Notes: generated by a model not told the origin, from the sequence alone. DNA of 64,000 nt from Rhododendron vialii (GCF_030253575.1 NC_080557.1:45150501-45214500), one strand, 5' to 3'. Shown: positions 44,456 through 58,332, numbered from the stretch's first letter. Program-made: numbers and translations.

Positions 44456-46152
44456 TCACTTTGAAAGAAGTCCGAAGAACGGGTTAGTTATTGCAGAGTT
44501 CAGCGCAGTCCCAGCTGACTTCAATACCTCCATGTCAACCTTGTCTCTAGGAAGAAACAATAATTTGCCGCCTCCAACTCTCTCAAAGCCACAAAGTTCA
44601 AGAAATTCGGTACCTTTTTTCATATTCCCAACTCTGACCTGCAATTTAGGATACAAATTGTTGCATCATTACACAGACTACAAAACAGTTACCGAAAGAG
44701 CAAGAGCTTTATCCAACTCTCCAAGTGCGGAAGAAAGTTAAAACATTCAACTCAACGCCAGTATATAAGACTTTCACGAAGAATAACGAAAAGTACAACA
44801 ATACCATAGTTCTTGGCATTTGGAACCCTATCCATAGCCTTCTCGTTTCACCAACTGTGTTCATTTCAGTTGGTTCAAATAAATTGGCAAAAGTGTCGGA
44901 CAACAAAATCTGTTAGAAACTTAGAAAATCAGGAATCCTGACCTGAGGCACCTATTGAGTGGGACTATTGAACACGTTGCCTTGCGAAAGGGATCTCGTA
45001 CGTACTAGAGACGGAACACATAAAAATACTAGTTTTGTACAGGTACAGGTAAATAGTTTTCATATTTTTCAGAATCTACAAACATATTGTTATTTCCTAA
45101 GTGACAATGCCACAGGCCCACAGCACATGGTTCATGTGAGCTTGCTCATGATATGTCCCAAAGAAGAAAGCAATTGTCATCCATGTCAAATTACCCAGTT
45201 CCTCCATGGAGACCAAGTAAACTGTGGAAGTTGGATAATTCATCACGGGAACGTCGGGAAGACCTAAGAGTCCAAGACCATATAGCTTCTTTCATGTTGG
45301 AGATACTTGATACTAGTTAACAGATATTCGACTCAAATCATACTGGGGAAAATGACGGCCCAGGACATGTTTTGATAATTAATACCCGCCAAGGACATGC
45401 TGAGAATATTTGTTAATGCTGAAAATGTCCTTGGCAGGTATTAGTTATCAAAACACGTCCTTGGCCGTCATTTTCCCATCATACTCACTTACTCTGAATT
45501 TTGGAAGGCAGACATAAAAAGGTTACAATTACCTAAGATGCTCAGTTGCAACGAGTTGTAAAACAGCCTTTAACCATTTTAGAAATCCAACCTCTCCATA
45601 TCTTAAGACCAAAAAAAAAAAAAAACCTCTCCATATCTTCCAATCTAGGTAAGTTGAACAAGCAGGAGATAAATACCATACATCACAACGTGTGGGGTAA
45701 TAAGGAGTGAAGGGGCACCCGTGGAGAATGTTTTGAAAACCTCTATACATTTGACGTGTCCCTGCTCTACTGCCTCTTACTCTTTTTTCTCTATCTTACT
45801 CTTCTTTCTCTATCCAATGAAACCCCAAAGTAGTCGTGGTAACTCTACAGTACCAATCCAAGAAGTAATAGTCCAGCTGACATTTTTTTTTTTAACCAAT
45901 CCAGAGGACAGTTTGAACTCCACAGATGTACGGTACAAATGATCTCGTCCTGTCGCAGATTTCACAATTCGTGCATTTTGGAATTAAGTGAGGAAACATT
46001 TCCTTATCAAACTGATCCAACAACATGCAAATTACCTGGACGGCTGGATTGCTGATGCGTATTTTTCTGAATTTCCTCATCAGGATTCTTTGCAACATTT
46101 CTGCAAAAATGAAAAGAGTCTGGAAAGCTCTCCTCACTTTGTTACCATCATC
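44456..46152 (-). pseudogene. UBA-PUB protein pseudogene (last two exons only)
   Basis: The last exon (44638-44456) is open and nearly identical to that of the intact gene ([30 protein letters not shown]). The preceding exon (46152-46036) has lost 1 nt and then 2 nt relative to the intact copy. The stretch corresponding to [16 protein letters not shown] is thus read in a wrong frame before the frame is restored. Exons equivalent to 54245-55425 are deleted, and no start exons are present. Not expected to make a functional protein. Confidence 0.88.
45345..45477. mobile_element. 133-bp near-palindromic MITE with 8-bp TSD
   Basis: The two halves are inverted repeats (ggggaaaatgacggcc...gccaaggacat and atgtccttggc...ggccgtcattttccc). 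Flanks are ATCATACT at 45337-45344 and 45478-45485. The right segmental copy (about 53134) has the uninterrupted empty site. It inserted after the duplication. Confidence 0.93.
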
Positions 46153-46515
46153 CTAGACCGACAAGGAAAGTAAAATGAGGTCCTTCTTGTCATCGAATAC
46201 ACAGATAAAAAGACAGTCTACCTTCTTCTACTTATCGGTATTTCCACATTTGCTACATCTAGATGGGCCCTTCACTTTTCAAGGCATTCACTCATAGGAG
46301 CAAAAGCAGCAACGTCATAAATAATTACACAGGCAGAGTTCAAAATCTACCTTTTCTTTTCACAGGTGCAAATTCACTAAAAAAGCTCAACATGCATAGA
46401 TATAACCATCCCAACCTTTTTAGCCAACAAAACTGGTGAAAACAATAGTATCAACATGACAATCATTCCATATCTGTATAATAACTGTCTTGACATTCCC
46501 CATTTAAAAGAGAAG

Positions 46516-48403
46516 CATTTAAACTCTTTACCAAAAAATTACTACAAATCAGTTCCATGTATCTGAGAATTGAGGTGGCTTTTGGCCCAAAATTCTCCAC
46601 ATGTTTTTGAGGTAAAAATTATTGACACTGAGATGAATTGCCAGCAAAAGATGCCATCAAGACTTGATGCAAATACCATGCACATCCAGTCAGCCCTTAC
46701 CCTTGGAACATTGTTATCATGCACATATCAGTCATGAGTTCTATATCATCATAACCCTTCTTTACTCACTTCTCCCAAAAATTCCTCAAAATGATATTTT
46801 CTATGCCATATTGTCTTTTCTCAAAGCACCGTGCAAAGATAACCTATAAGATTAGTTTAGCTCCCAGCCAACAGAGTACATTATGTTCAACTAAACTTCT
46901 CTTAGTGCCCTGCACATACATGACTTCTCTAAACATTCTGCCATAACGGATTAAGCAAGCCACCATCCATAAGCTTGATATTATGAATAACGATCTTTGA
47001 CTAATTCATAAAAATAGATATTATGAATTAAAAGCCCTTCCTTGTATTCTTGTTCCAGGTCTCTTCCACTGCAATCGGTTTGTTCAAGCACCAGTTCCAG
47101 GTCTCTTCCACTGCAACGGTATGTCCAAGCAGTGTCTGCTGGATGTGCTCCCTCCTTTAGTTTGGCTGAAATCGTAGCTCTCTCTCTCTCAACTAATCTT
47201 CCCTACTCTTTGTGCGTATAAGAACTATGAAGTTGTATATAGCTTTATCTGCCATCATAGAAGTTCTTTGTGGAAGTTTCTGAAAATGCAAGCACTGTAT
47301 TAGTGAAAAGCAAATGTACAGCTATTGAAGACTAGGAAACAAGATGCTAGTCTAACTATCTAACAATACTTATTGCTGATAAAAGAAAAAGAGAACTAGG
47401 AAACTGGAAAATTTACACGAACAATCAGAGGGAGCTAGGTCAGCTCAGGCTGTTGATAGATTTTTCCGCATTTCATCTCCTTGGGAAAGGTGCCAATTCT
47501 TATGAAGGGTGTGGAACAGTGCCTTGTTTTGCTTTTGTACTTTTTCTTTTGCAAATATCATCAAACTTGATTTATACCAAAATTAAAGATGTACAGTGTC
47601 TACAGATTTTACAAGTACGGTACCGCCACCCCCAATCTACCATACAACCAAAAAGTAGTCAAAAAGTGCAGAGTCACAAAATAATCAATTGAAGTATTTT
47701 GCCTTCGGACTTTCAAGAGACAAGGTACTTTAGACACTTGATACTTTCAATCACCCACAAAACACGGATACTTGGGCAAGTCAGGCGATGCCTTAAACAC
47801 AAGACCTCTAGATTTATGGTTTGTAAACAAAGATAACTTTATACGTTGGGCTACCTAGTGGTGGGGTTTAAGGGGCCTAGTTATATGCACTCATGTTGTA
47901 AAGCTTCTCTAACCCTGAGTATCATGTTGGCGCAAAAAGAAAAGAAGTCATAAGGTTTGGAATTTCATAATACAACTAAATATCTTACAAGCTTCTGGTC
48001 CAACACCAAATTCTTTTGTTTCAAGACATAAGCACTCTGATTCGATAAATTGGGAGCTTCAGATGGGCGCAAATGTGCGTGCGAGAGAGAGAGAGAGATC
48101 AAATCTGCATCAGACAAGAAAGTTTGAATTTGATAGGGTACCAACGGGAACGCAGGGATCCTAAAATCTAAATGAAAAAAATGGAAGATTAGATGGAGCA
48201 CCTACACGTATCGGATTGAGCTGATTTTTCACAGGGCCCACTCTTTTTTTTTTAATTATTGAATGGCTCGGATCATCCGTGCGGGATCTGGAGTGGGCCC
48301 CACGTGCCCGTCGGTACCCCATTCTTATGGGGGCTGTTGGGACCCCTTAGCATTAGGGGTAAATTACATGGCATGGTAATGGATCCAGGATGCCAACACA
48401 CAG
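46516..48403. other. Intergenic between pseudogene and PPR gene
   Basis: No exon is recognised. A short tandem duplication (aggtctcttccactgcaa twice) is at about 47059-47118. At about 48185-48310 there is half of a foldback of the 30487-30861 family (tatcggattgagctgattt, atggctcggatcatccgtg, ggagtgggccccac). The PPR 3' UTR should occupy the right end. Confidence 0.5.
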
Positions 48404-50503
48404 TCACCAATAGTCTTTACAAGAGCAAAACCCGTCCTCAAACTTGTGGAACCTATTGGCATCTCTTACCACAAACACCTTCTTCAAAACCTTTGACAAA
48501 CCCTTAATGAACTCATGACAATCCCCACAAACTCTCAAGTTTTTGAAAACTCGAATTGTCCTTCCCCCTTCTTCTACCCCGCCGTGAACTAATGCCAACC
48601 CAATCGCCAACTTCTCGCTGTGATATCTCAAGCTCTCCGCTTTTGACTCTTCTTCCACATCGTGCAAAGCAAACTTCACTTCATAAGGATAACCCGTTTC
48701 TTCTTTTATCCTCCTCTCTATTTCCTTCAAAACTTTATGAATTTCTTTTGTAAGTGGGTGCCTCTCGTCTCCATTGTAGAAGAAGTGGACCTCCTTGTCA
48801 ATCTCAACCCAACTGCATCCTCCTTCTTTCTTTAAACCCTTCAACTTCACCGAAACTCGTACTTTCTCGCTCTCTCTCCAGTACCCAGCGTCGGCATAAA
48901 TATTTGACAACATAACATAGTTGACCGCATTTTTACCATCCAATTCTAATAGCATATCCCCTACTTTTCTTCCCATTTCAAATTCTCCATGTACTCTACA
49001 AGCACTAAGCAATGTCTGCCATATCCCAATGTTTGGTTTTAGAGGCATGTTGTGTATAAGTTCCTTTGCTTCTTTCAAGCATCCAGCTCGGCCAAGGAGA
49101 TCAACCATGCAAGCATAATGCTCAACTTGAGGTTTGATTCGACAATCCCCACACAATATTGAAAAGTATTCTCGACTTTCTTCAACAAGTCCCGAATGAC
49201 TACAAGCCGAGAGCAATGCAAGGTAAGTCACTCCGTCGGGCTCCACATCTTCCACCTGCATTTCATTAAAGAGGCGAATTGCTTCTCTTCCAAGACCATG
49301 CTTTCCGTACCCTGTGATCATAACCGTCCAAGAAACAACGTTTCTTTCAGGCATTTCATTGAAAACCCTTTCTGCTTCCTCGATCAACCCACACTTGAGA
49401 TACATATCGACGATTGAATTGGCCACTGATTTTTCCATACCAGATGGAAATTTGGCGGTGTAGCAATGCATCTGCTTCCCTTGCTCCACAAGGGCAAAAT
49501 CAGAAAATACACCGATCATGCTCGAGAGAACAAACCCGTCTACCCATATGTTACTCTCCCTTAGCTGCCTAAACAAATCCATGGCCGCCTTTAAGTTTCC
49601 TTGTTGAGCATAACCTAGGATCAGAGAGCTCCAAGATATCACACTCTTCTGTTCAAGTTGATCAAACACTTTCCGCGCTTCAAATAAGTACCCGCTTTTC
49701 ACATACAAATCAACAAGTGCACCAGAAACGATTGCTTGAACAGAAAATGTGAATCCTCTTGTAATCAAATAAGCATGGATTTGAGTTCCTTCTTCAATTG
49801 CCCCAAGACTGCTACAAGCTTTTAAAGTGCTTGTAAAGGTAAAATCGTCCAGTATTTCTCCTTGTCTTTGCATTTTCTGGAATAAAAGTAAGCATTTCTC
49901 ACCCATTCCCACAAGGGCATATCCAGCTATCATCGCATTCCAGCTTATGAGGCTTCTAATGGGCATTAGATTGAACATTTGCTCTGCTTCACTAATTCTT
50001 CCACACCTCGAGTACATGTTCATTACAGAATTGGCTACCGGAGGAAACCATTCAAATCCAGTTCTAACACAAATCCCATGAATCTGCATTCCATTCTCGG
50101 GTATCTTCAGAACCCCGCATGCTTTAAAATTCGTCGAAAATGTGAACTCATTGGGTTTAACATCGGTATAACCCATTCGACAAAAAAGTAATAGTGACAA
50201 TTTGGGATTACCCTGCTGCAAGTGACCACACATCAGAGCCGTCCACGAAACAACATTTGTTTCACGCATTTTATCAAACACGTCACAAGCCATGTCCATT
50301 CTACCACATTTCCCATACAAATCTATTAGGTCATTGTTTAGTATCACATCGGACCCATATCCAATTCTCACTAAAGCAGCATGAACTTGCTTACCTTGAT
50401 CAATTAACCGATTTTTTGAAGAAACTCTCAGGAGTTTTGCCAATCTGTGTCGTTCAGTCATCAATGATATTTGGAGCATTAATCCTTCAGACCGAGGCAG
50501 CAA
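48404..50503 (-). CDS. PLS-class PPR protein with DYW domain, intronless, 699 aa
   Basis: Organelle RNA-binding protein expected to direct or catalyse C-to-U RNA editing. Tandem PPR units run from about residue 35 to 500 ([72 protein letters not shown]). An E/E+ region follows ([27 protein letters not shown]). The DYW domain has [24 protein letters not shown] and FCSCKDYW at the end, keeping the deaminase-like HxE and CxxC residues and the terminal DYW. It strongly resembles Arabidopsis At3g15130 (PCMP-H86), by recall. The first Met in the frame is used; the N-terminus is not a textbook transit peptide, and a downstream Met is possible. It lies between the two segmental copies. Confidence 0.95.
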   Translation of the reverse strand: MLPRSEGLMLQISLMTERHRLAKLLRVSSKNRLIDQGKQVHAALVRIGYGSDVILNNDLIDLYGKCGRMDMACDVFDKMRETNVVSWTALMCGHLQQGNPKLSLLLFCRMGYTDVKPNEFTFSTNFKACGVLKIPENGMQIHGICVRTGFEWFPPVANSVMNMYSRCGRISEAEQMFNLMPIRSLISWNAMIAGYALVGMGEKCLLLFQKMQRQGEILDDFTFTSTLKACSSLGAIEEGTQIHAYLITRGFTFSVQAIVSGALVDLYVKSGYLFEARKVFDQLEQKSVISWSSLILGYAQQGNLKAAMDLFRQLRESNIWVDGFVLSSMIGVFSDFALVEQGKQMHCYTAKFPSGMEKSVANSIVDMYLKCGLIEEAERVFNEMPERNVVSWTVMITGYGKHGLGREAIRLFNEMQVEDVEPDGVTYLALLSACSHSGLVEESREYFSILCGDCRIKPQVEHYACMVDLLGRAGCLKEAKELIHNMPLKPNIGIWQTLLSACRVHGEFEMGRKVGDMLLELDGKNAVNYVMLSNIYADAGYWRESEKVRVSVKLKGLKKEGGCSWVEIDKEVHFFYNGDERHPLTKEIHKVLKEIERRIKEETGYPYEVKFALHDVEEESKAESLRYHSEKLAIGLALVHGGVEEGGRTIRVFKNLRVCGDCHEFIKGLSKVLKKVFVVRDANRFHKFEDGFCSCKDYW

Positions 50504-50663
50504 TCTTGGCTGCGTAATCTTTCTTCACTTTCAGATTTCAATCACTGTGGCCACTTTCCTTTTCCTTATGGTTGTTCGGTCAAAACTCAAATTCTGAGTG
50601 TTTGCGCACGCTAGGGACCGCCCGTTATCCAAAAACGGAAGGGCTAACTCTGTTAAACGGTAA

Positions 50664-53600
50664 GAATTACACTTTTATTCTTGGCAAATTTCTTTGTTTG
50701 TTTGCTTCGTTTGTAAGAATATATCTTATACTCCTTACTAAATTAATTTGAATTATTTTTGCTCTCACTTTAAATTTCCATTATATTACGTTATTCTCAT
50801 GCACACAACAAAGGTGATAACGAGAATAATGATTTGAATCTGAAATTTACACAAAATTGAGACTAAGACATATCAAAAGACTGATTTTTATGGAGTGATT
50901 TTGTAAAGAAGGGAAAGAACAGATAGAATGTCCCACCGAATCACTCATTTTGATTGCATGATTGGTGAGAAATGGATAAAAAAAAATACAAAAATGAAAG
51001 TTTTTTATTAGCACTTTCTCAAACTAAATCTCATAAGATTTGATGGAAAATGACTGTCTTTTCTCATTATTTCTCACAATTCAAAGGGACTGTTACTGTA
51101 TTTATTTGTTTAGTACATTACTTATTTGAATCAATACACAACAATCAAATAAGCTAGAGGTCAAAAGCTTGGGACTCGGACATGGGAGTTTGCTCCCCTA
51201 AGGACTCATGTTGGAAACATATAATGTACTATTAACTCATTTGGACTAGGACTTTGCTTTGGTTTTAACCGGCACTCTCGCAAATGAACGGTGTCATTCC
51301 AAAATTTTGAGATAAGAGCAAAGTTATGGGTTAAACTCGTTGTTTTTAAAAGAGCTGGAAGTTTCATTGTACATCTTTAAGCCCATCTTATTCTGCTTTC
51401 CAACAAATTAGGACTTCTTTCATCACATCAAAGCCAACAAATTGGAACTTCTTCAATCAAGTCTAGACAACATTATCACATAGATCATCCCTTCTTATTT
51501 CTATTTAGAAAGAAAGAACTTGTCAATTCTCTATCTATCATGTTGGCACACCAGCACATAATTCTGGGGGAAACTCGTAGATAGCACATGGCTTCAACGA
51601 AACTAGCACCCAAGTGACTCAAGTACAAGATCAGATTAACTACTTTGTACCCAATTTTGCACTGCACCAGCATTTCGATAAATTTTCGGCCATTGAATCA
51701 CGTAAAATCTTGTCATCTTTCTTTTTCTCACACGGTTCTGAAAACGCACAACCCAGTGTAAAAAAAATCGAGGGGCCAACTCCTCATCATGGTTCAAGCT
51801 ATGGCCCAAAAAGTGTTTCACAAATTTCTCATTCTTGAAACTGAACCACGATCATTGATATGTTTAGACGGGCCATTTTATATATCTTGGTCCAAAAAAC
51901 ACTGTTTCTAGTCTTGATCAAAGGAAAAAGAAACGGGTATCAGTCCCGGTCATTCAATATGAGGCTCGAACCCAAAACCTCCGCAGGGAGAGATTGGAGA
52001 AATGCCACTTCGGCTACAACGGCCTTGGCAAGAAGTTAGTCAAAGCACTGCTTAGACAACCCTATTGTTCAGACAAGAGAGGTCAGGCCTTGTTAAGTTC
52101 ATTCCATCTGGCAGATATAGCAAATGCCCCAAGATAGATGTACAGTGTGCACCGTAAATAATCAAATTTTCAGTAGCAAGATACGGTTCCTCAAATTTTC
52201 AGTAGCCAAATATTCTGAGTTTGTTTCAAACTCCAACCATTGGTGCGGGCTTTATCTTCTCTTCACTTTGAAAGAAGTCCGAAGAACGGGTTGGTTATCG
52301 CAGAGTTCAATGCAGTCCCAGCTGATTTCAATACCTCCATGTCAACCTTGTCTCTAGGGAGAAACAAAAATTTGCCTCCAACTATCTCAAAGCCACAAAG
52401 TTCAAGAAATTCGGTACCTTCTTTCATATTCCCGACTCTCTCCTGCAATTTAGGATACAAAATCATTGCATCATTCCACAGACTACTAAACAGTTAGCGA
52501 AAGAGTAAGAACTTTATCCAACTCTCCAAGTGCGGAAGAAAGTTAAACATTCAACTCAACGCCAGTATGTTAGACATTCAGAAAGAAGAACAAAAAATAC
52601 GACAATTTCCATAGCTCTTGGCATTTTGAACCCTATCCATAGCCTTCTCGTTTCACCAACTGTGTTCAATTGGTTCAAATAAATAGGCAAAAGTGTCGGA
52701 CAACAAAATATGTTAGACACTTAGAAAATCAGGAATCCTGAGGCACCTATTGAGTTGGATTATTGAACACGTTGCCTTGTGAAAGGGATCTTGTACTTGA
52801 GATGAAACACATAAAAATACTAGTTTTGTACAAGTACAGGTAAATAGTTTTCATATTTTTCAGAATCTACAAACCATATTGTTATTTCCTAAGTGACAAT
52901 GCCACAGGCCCAGCCGCCCAGCACATGGTTCATGTGTGCTTGCTCACGTACGATATGTCCCAAAGAAGAAAGCTATTGTCATCCACAAAGTCAAATTACC
53001 CAGTTCCTCCACGGAGACCAAGTAAACAGAGGAAGTTGGATAGTTCATCACGGGAAGACCCAAGAGTCCAAGGCCATATAGCTTCTTCCATGTCGAAGAT
53101 ACTTGGTACCAGTTAACAGATATTTGAGTCAAATCATACTTTCACTTACTCTGAATTTTGGAATGCAGACATAAAAACCCAAACATGGCAATTTGTGGGT
53201 TACAATTACCTAAGATGCTCAGTTGCAACGAGTTGTAAAACAGCCTTTAACCATTTTAGATATCCAACCTCTCCATATCTTTCATCCTAGGCAAGTTGAA
53301 CACGCAGGAGATAATACCATACTTCACAACTTGTGGGGTAAGAATAAGTGAAGGGGCACCCTTGGAGCATGTTGTGAAAACCTCTATACATTTGACCGTC
53401 CCTCCTTTACGGCCTATTACTCTTTTTTCTCTATCTTACTCTTCTTTCTCTATCCAATAAAAACCCAAAGTAGTCGTGGTAACTCTACAGTACCAATCCA
53501 AGAAGTTATAGTCCAGCGGATTTTTTTTTTTTTTAAATCAATCCAGAGGACAGTTTGAACTCCACAGAGGGTACAGTACAAATGATCTCGTCCTGTCAGA

Positions 53601-55660
53601 GATTTTACAATTCGTGCATTTTGGAATTAAGTGAGGAAACATTTCATCCTTCATCCTTATCAACCTGATCCAACAACATGCAAATTACCTGGAAGGCTGG
53701 ATTGCTGATACGTATTTTTCTGAATTTTTCCTCGTCAGGATTCCTTGCAACATTTCCGACGTAAATCAAAAGAGTCTGGAAAGCTCTCCTCGCTTTGGTA
53801 CCATCATCCTAGACCGACAAGGAAAGTAAAATGAGGTCCTTCTTGTCGTCGAATATACAAATAAAAAGACAGTCTACCATCTTCTAGTTTTCGGTATTTC
53901 CACATTTGCTACATCAAGATGGGCCCTTCAATTTTCAAGGCGTTCATTCATAGGAGCAAAAGCAGCAACGTCATAAATAATTACACTGGCAGAGTTTAAA
54001 ATCTACCTTTCCTTTTCACTGGTGCAAATCATTACATGCTAAAACATCTCAACATGCATAGAAATAATCTACAATTACACTTTTATTTCCTTTTTCTTTC
54101 CATCTTCTCGATAAATAATTGCATGCAAGGCACCTTTTAAAATTTTGGTAGTGTACAGAAAAAGTGAAAATACGGCTTCCAGACTGCACCGTTGTCCTGC
54201 TACTAGCGACTACATCGTAAGATACCACACGACATGTCATGTACCTTGTGGTTGCGCTTGAGAGATCTTAAACAGTCCACCATAAGCTCTGTGGTTGGCA
54301 CTGTTACAAACGTAACAGGAACCTGCAATTGGAATGATAGGAGACATTTATGATTAGTAACATTGTAATTAAATGGTGGAATATCTGAAAATTAGATATG
54401 ATACCCAAAGATCCACACCTTTACTTGCTGCATCAAGTTTGAAGCACTCTTTATGGATGGAGGAGGGTCTTCCACAGGCAATCCCAGCATCCGCCTTCTT
54501 TCTGCCTGTGAAAATAAAGCTGAAGGAATCAAGCAGAACTGAAGATGAGAACAAATCTCGAATAATAATATATTTGAGCAACTATTTTAACTAGTGAATG
54601 GAGGGGAAATGTTGGAAAAGTAGAGTGAGTAAAATGCTTCTTAGACGCTTGGTGCTCCTGTAACAAGCTGCCCCACACAGTACAACTTCGGGCTGCCTCT
54701 GCACAGCTTCAAAATGTATTGTACCATGTCAGTTCAAGCTCGCGTTCATATAAAGCCTGAAACATCACCTTCCCAACTGATGTGAGACAGGCTCTTCGAC
54801 TGGTAACCTTCACCTCATCCACTCCGTCTTGGCCTCAAGCCTCAGAAAGTCTAGGCTTTTGGATCCAGGTCACCACAGCTCCCCAATGATACTAGCAACA
54901 ATTTGAATGATAAAATGGGGAAAACAGTTCAATAGCTATATTCTTCTTAGATTCCTAAGTTTCCTAGACTCTGAGGTTGCACCAAGGTCGCTAGAAGATG
55001 CAGAGAAAAGCTTTGCCAGGAAATTTCATCCGGTGTTTTCACTTGGGTAAACTACTATACATCCCACTGAAGTATAATGATCATTGGAAAAGCCAGCTCT
55101 ATATATGCAATGCCGTTGTCTAGATATCCACAACAAAACATAAGGGGTGAGAAGAGTTAGAGCATAACCTTATCTTGTTGGAGTTTCTGACGAATTCTAT
55201 CTCTATCTTTTTTCTCTTGCTCTTTCTCTGCTTTCCGCAAGGCTATATTTCTAGTTAACAAAAGCACATAAAAAGTGTCAGTATCAACAATCAACAAGAA
55301 CAAAGGAGGTCATGACACCTCCATACACTCTTAGGGTAACTGAGCCTCATAACAGACCTTTTTCTTTCATTTTCTTCCTGATTACTCTTTGCCTCGAGCA
55401 ATTCCTTTCCTGATCGTCTCCTCTCCTGTGAGTACATAACAGCTAAATTAAACAAAACTGAAAAATTTTATCAACTCAAATCTTAGACATATGACAAGTT
55501 ATCCAACAAACAGATCTTCTGAATACATTTCAGCGATAGGACTAACAAAATATCAGTAGAATGAACGGAAAACGCTCAGCAGAACTGGTGAAAACAATAT
55601 CAACATGACAATCATTCCATATCTGTACAATAACTGTCTTGACATTAAGCATTTAACTGT
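50664..55660. repeat. Segmental duplication, right copy
   Basis: Counterpart of 43434-46515; it includes the last seven or so exons of the intact UBA-PUB gene. Between 50664 and 52262 it holds only downstream non-coding sequence of that gene. The start lies 161 bp upstream of the PPR ATG. Confidence 0.85.
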
Positions 55661-57498
55661 TGCTGGCATGTTTCTAGGAAGACTAAAGCAAAGGAAAAAA
55701 AACTCAAGGCTCAAGCTACATTCAGTAAGACTAGTCACAATGTGGAGAAGGAAATTAACTGTATAAATGAAATGTACCTTCTCCCTTTCTCTTTCCAGTT
55801 TCTTCTCTTCATTTTCCTTCTTTATGCGTACTTGATCTCTGAGCAAAAGTCAAAGTAGTAATGCTGGGTTGTTAATTTTTGTTCATTTTGACGAGGGATT
55901 CTTGTACTCTCGTGTAGGTAAATATAAAACATGTGGAGGTGATGGGATGGATAATGTTCCGTGAACATACTTCTCTTATTTTTCTCTTTTTCTTTCTTCT
56001 TCTTCTTTCTTATCCTCTTCTTTCTTATCCTCTTCTCAACTAACTAAATTTATAGTTTAAAACTTCCCTAGGGAAAAAATGAGAAGAAAACAATCACAAG
56101 CAGTCATGGTACTACAAACCAGCAAAAAAGCCCTAAGAAACCACCATACAAGGATAATGGGAATTTGGTTGAATGTTGTTTTCTCCAAAGATGCTTCAAA
56201 GGGTTTAATCGTGAGAGAAGTGCAAAATCAAACCTTAATTCCTGTGCTTTTAACTTCACTTCTTCTGCAACGGAAGAAGGATCAGAAGTCTCAATTTCGA
56301 TGTTCACTGGAACCTGGGGTGCAGTTGAACATACAAATGAAAGACCAGAAACCGAACAACTACTAGGTCATGGTAAGCAAAAACGGCCCCCCAAATACCT
56401 GACATTGTTGAGGCCAGCGTATGATTCTAGGAGCTCATGTCAGGCATTAAAATAGAACCACAAAATACGTTTTGAAATGACAAACGTAGACTAACCACCC
56501 AAATACAAAGTTGGGAACACTTTGAGTTAGTAATTAAATGATAACTAGGAAGATGCCAAGAATATAAAAATAATCTAAACCATTTCGTAGATTACCTACA
56601 ATGCCAAAATTTCTGCATGCTGTATTTTCTTACTATATAATGGAAGTCAGCTCAACTCATGCCATGATAAGCCTTAGAAGAGATATTGCCTCCAATATGT
56701 CATATGGATAAAGAAAACTTGCATTTTTGAAGGTCTAGAAATCTCCAGGCGGTAACACTAACCATACTAATATTGATTGGGCAAATATTGCTCATAAGTT
56801 AGGGACTCAGTACTCGTATCATTCAACGACATTGGATTAACTATAAGTGAATCTATCATTATTCCCTCGCACAATATGGTCTAATTGTGAGTTCAATGAA
56901 GGAGATACCAAAACCGTGTAACATGGCACTGTCATATATTTTCCACATGCAAAGATCTCTCCATTGCTAGATTACTTGAGGTTTAAATAACGTATTACAT
57001 AGTTGGACACCAATCATGAATAGAAGCTATCTGCTACCGCAGAACTACAACCAATGATATTCAGTACTTTTGAAATTATGCATGAAGACCAGCCACAATT
57101 GAAGACATGAATTCTTCTACCAAGATAAAGGAATCATACCAAGGGCATCTGGTCAATGTCTGGGTCATTCTGATGATCAAATAGCCAGTTTACAGCAGCA
57201 TCAATGCTAGAATTATCTGGAAAAGAGAGAGGAAAAATTCATATGCACAATTTCAAACTGTTTGAAGGTAAGAAGAGAAAAGCTGCAAGCAGTTAGAAGG
57301 TTCTAATGTAGCGCCCTTTCATTCATGCACAACTAAAATCAGTGGAAAACATATGCAAGGAAGTCCTAATTAAAAATTTCAGGTAAACTACAAACCGGAA
57401 AAATGAAGTGCCCTTGTTGCTTGAGCCAATGGAAATCCCATTTCTTGGAGTTCACCAAGCAATCTCTTGTTTACTTCTGGAACAGCCATTTCTGACAT
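52263..57498 (-). CDS. UBA and PUB (PUG) domain protein, complete, 311 aa
   Basis: Exons: 57498-57396, 57216-57140, 56313-56234, 55838-55778, 55425-55358, 55250-55169, 54505-54419, 54322-54245, 53808-53689, 52442-52263; the frame is kept throughout. N-terminal UBA (about residues 10-52: [36 protein letters not shown]) would bind ubiquitin. The middle is a charged Glu/Lys/Arg coiled coil (about 75-165). C-terminal PUB domain (about 200-306: [70 protein letters not shown]) is the type that binds the CDC48/p97 tail. Architecture matches Arabidopsis At1g04850 (recalled). ATG at 57498 was chosen; a second in-frame ATG at 57489 (MAVPEVNK) is also plausible. The gene's 3' half is duplicated as the pseudogene at 44456-46152. 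Confidence 0.92.
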
Positions 57499-58003
57499 TC
57501 CTAGAACAGCAATTAATTAATAAATTTCAAGAACAAGGAATAATATTTGCTTGTATCAATACCATCTTAGAAGAGCATCTACAGCCCATACTCCTTTTTC
57601 TTAAACTCAAAAGTCATAACCAAAATCCGAGTAAAACCAACTAAACCTCACTCCAATCCTCGACTCAAACCTAAATCAAATCATCTTTTCTCCAATTTTT
57701 ACGTACAAACAAGCTTTTACTCAAATGTGTGCTTACATTTAAGTTGTCCATCAGTCGTCCATACGGGATGAAGCTTCTGTACTAGAAAATAGTCAAATAC
57801 ATAGTAAATGCAGCAGGAGAATCCTATGGTACACCCCGCAGAAAACTTTGGTAACAATAATTTTGGTTACCAAAAAAAAAGGTGTAACTAATACCAACAA
57901 AAATATGTGATCAGTACCAAAAAATGCATAACTAATAAAAAAAATGTGCAACTACTTTGGGGCTTACCTTACACCTGTAGTCATAATTTCATCCACAAAA
58001 TGA

Positions 58004-58332
58004 GTGGCGTAGCTAGAAATTTATGCCGGTGGGGGCACCATTAAACATGGTCTTAGAATTTTCCATCTTTTTCTTATAGTACAACAACAACAATATGAAA
58101 TAAATGAACTTAAAACATAATTTGCTACAATATACATATAGATAACGAGTCTTTATGGAAAACAAATACGTAAAAGAGAACTTTTTTGGAAACTTGACAA
58201 AGATACTGAGAATATAAGTGTTATAAGAAAAAAATGTGTATTATTTTTTTATACAAATTGTCATGACCTTTATAATTTGGAGTACAATTGAAATTATTGG
58301 AAATTGCATTGGGGGTCGTCCGCCACTGATGA
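58004..58332. repeat. Degraded MITE-like repeat in the leader intron
   Basis: Begins gtggcgtagctagaaat and, near the end, gtcgtccgccac; these are the frequent plant TE end motif (g)tggcgKAgc and its inverted copy. The interior is AT-rich and non-coding. Target duplication is not clear. Confidence 0.5.

Larger units (their letters stand above)
43434..46515. repeat. Segmental duplication, left copy
   Basis: Starts agaattacacttttatt and matches 50664 onward in order and orientation. Shared landmarks include caatacacaacaatcaaata, gaggagccaactcctcatc, ggaaacatttc and caacatgacaatcattcc. Relative to the right copy it lacks the block from about 54065 to 55575 (four exons) and about 120 bp near 52140-52260, and carries a MITE at 45345-45477. 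It contains a T-run at 44176-44201 and an AT run near 43738-43755. Confidence 0.88.
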
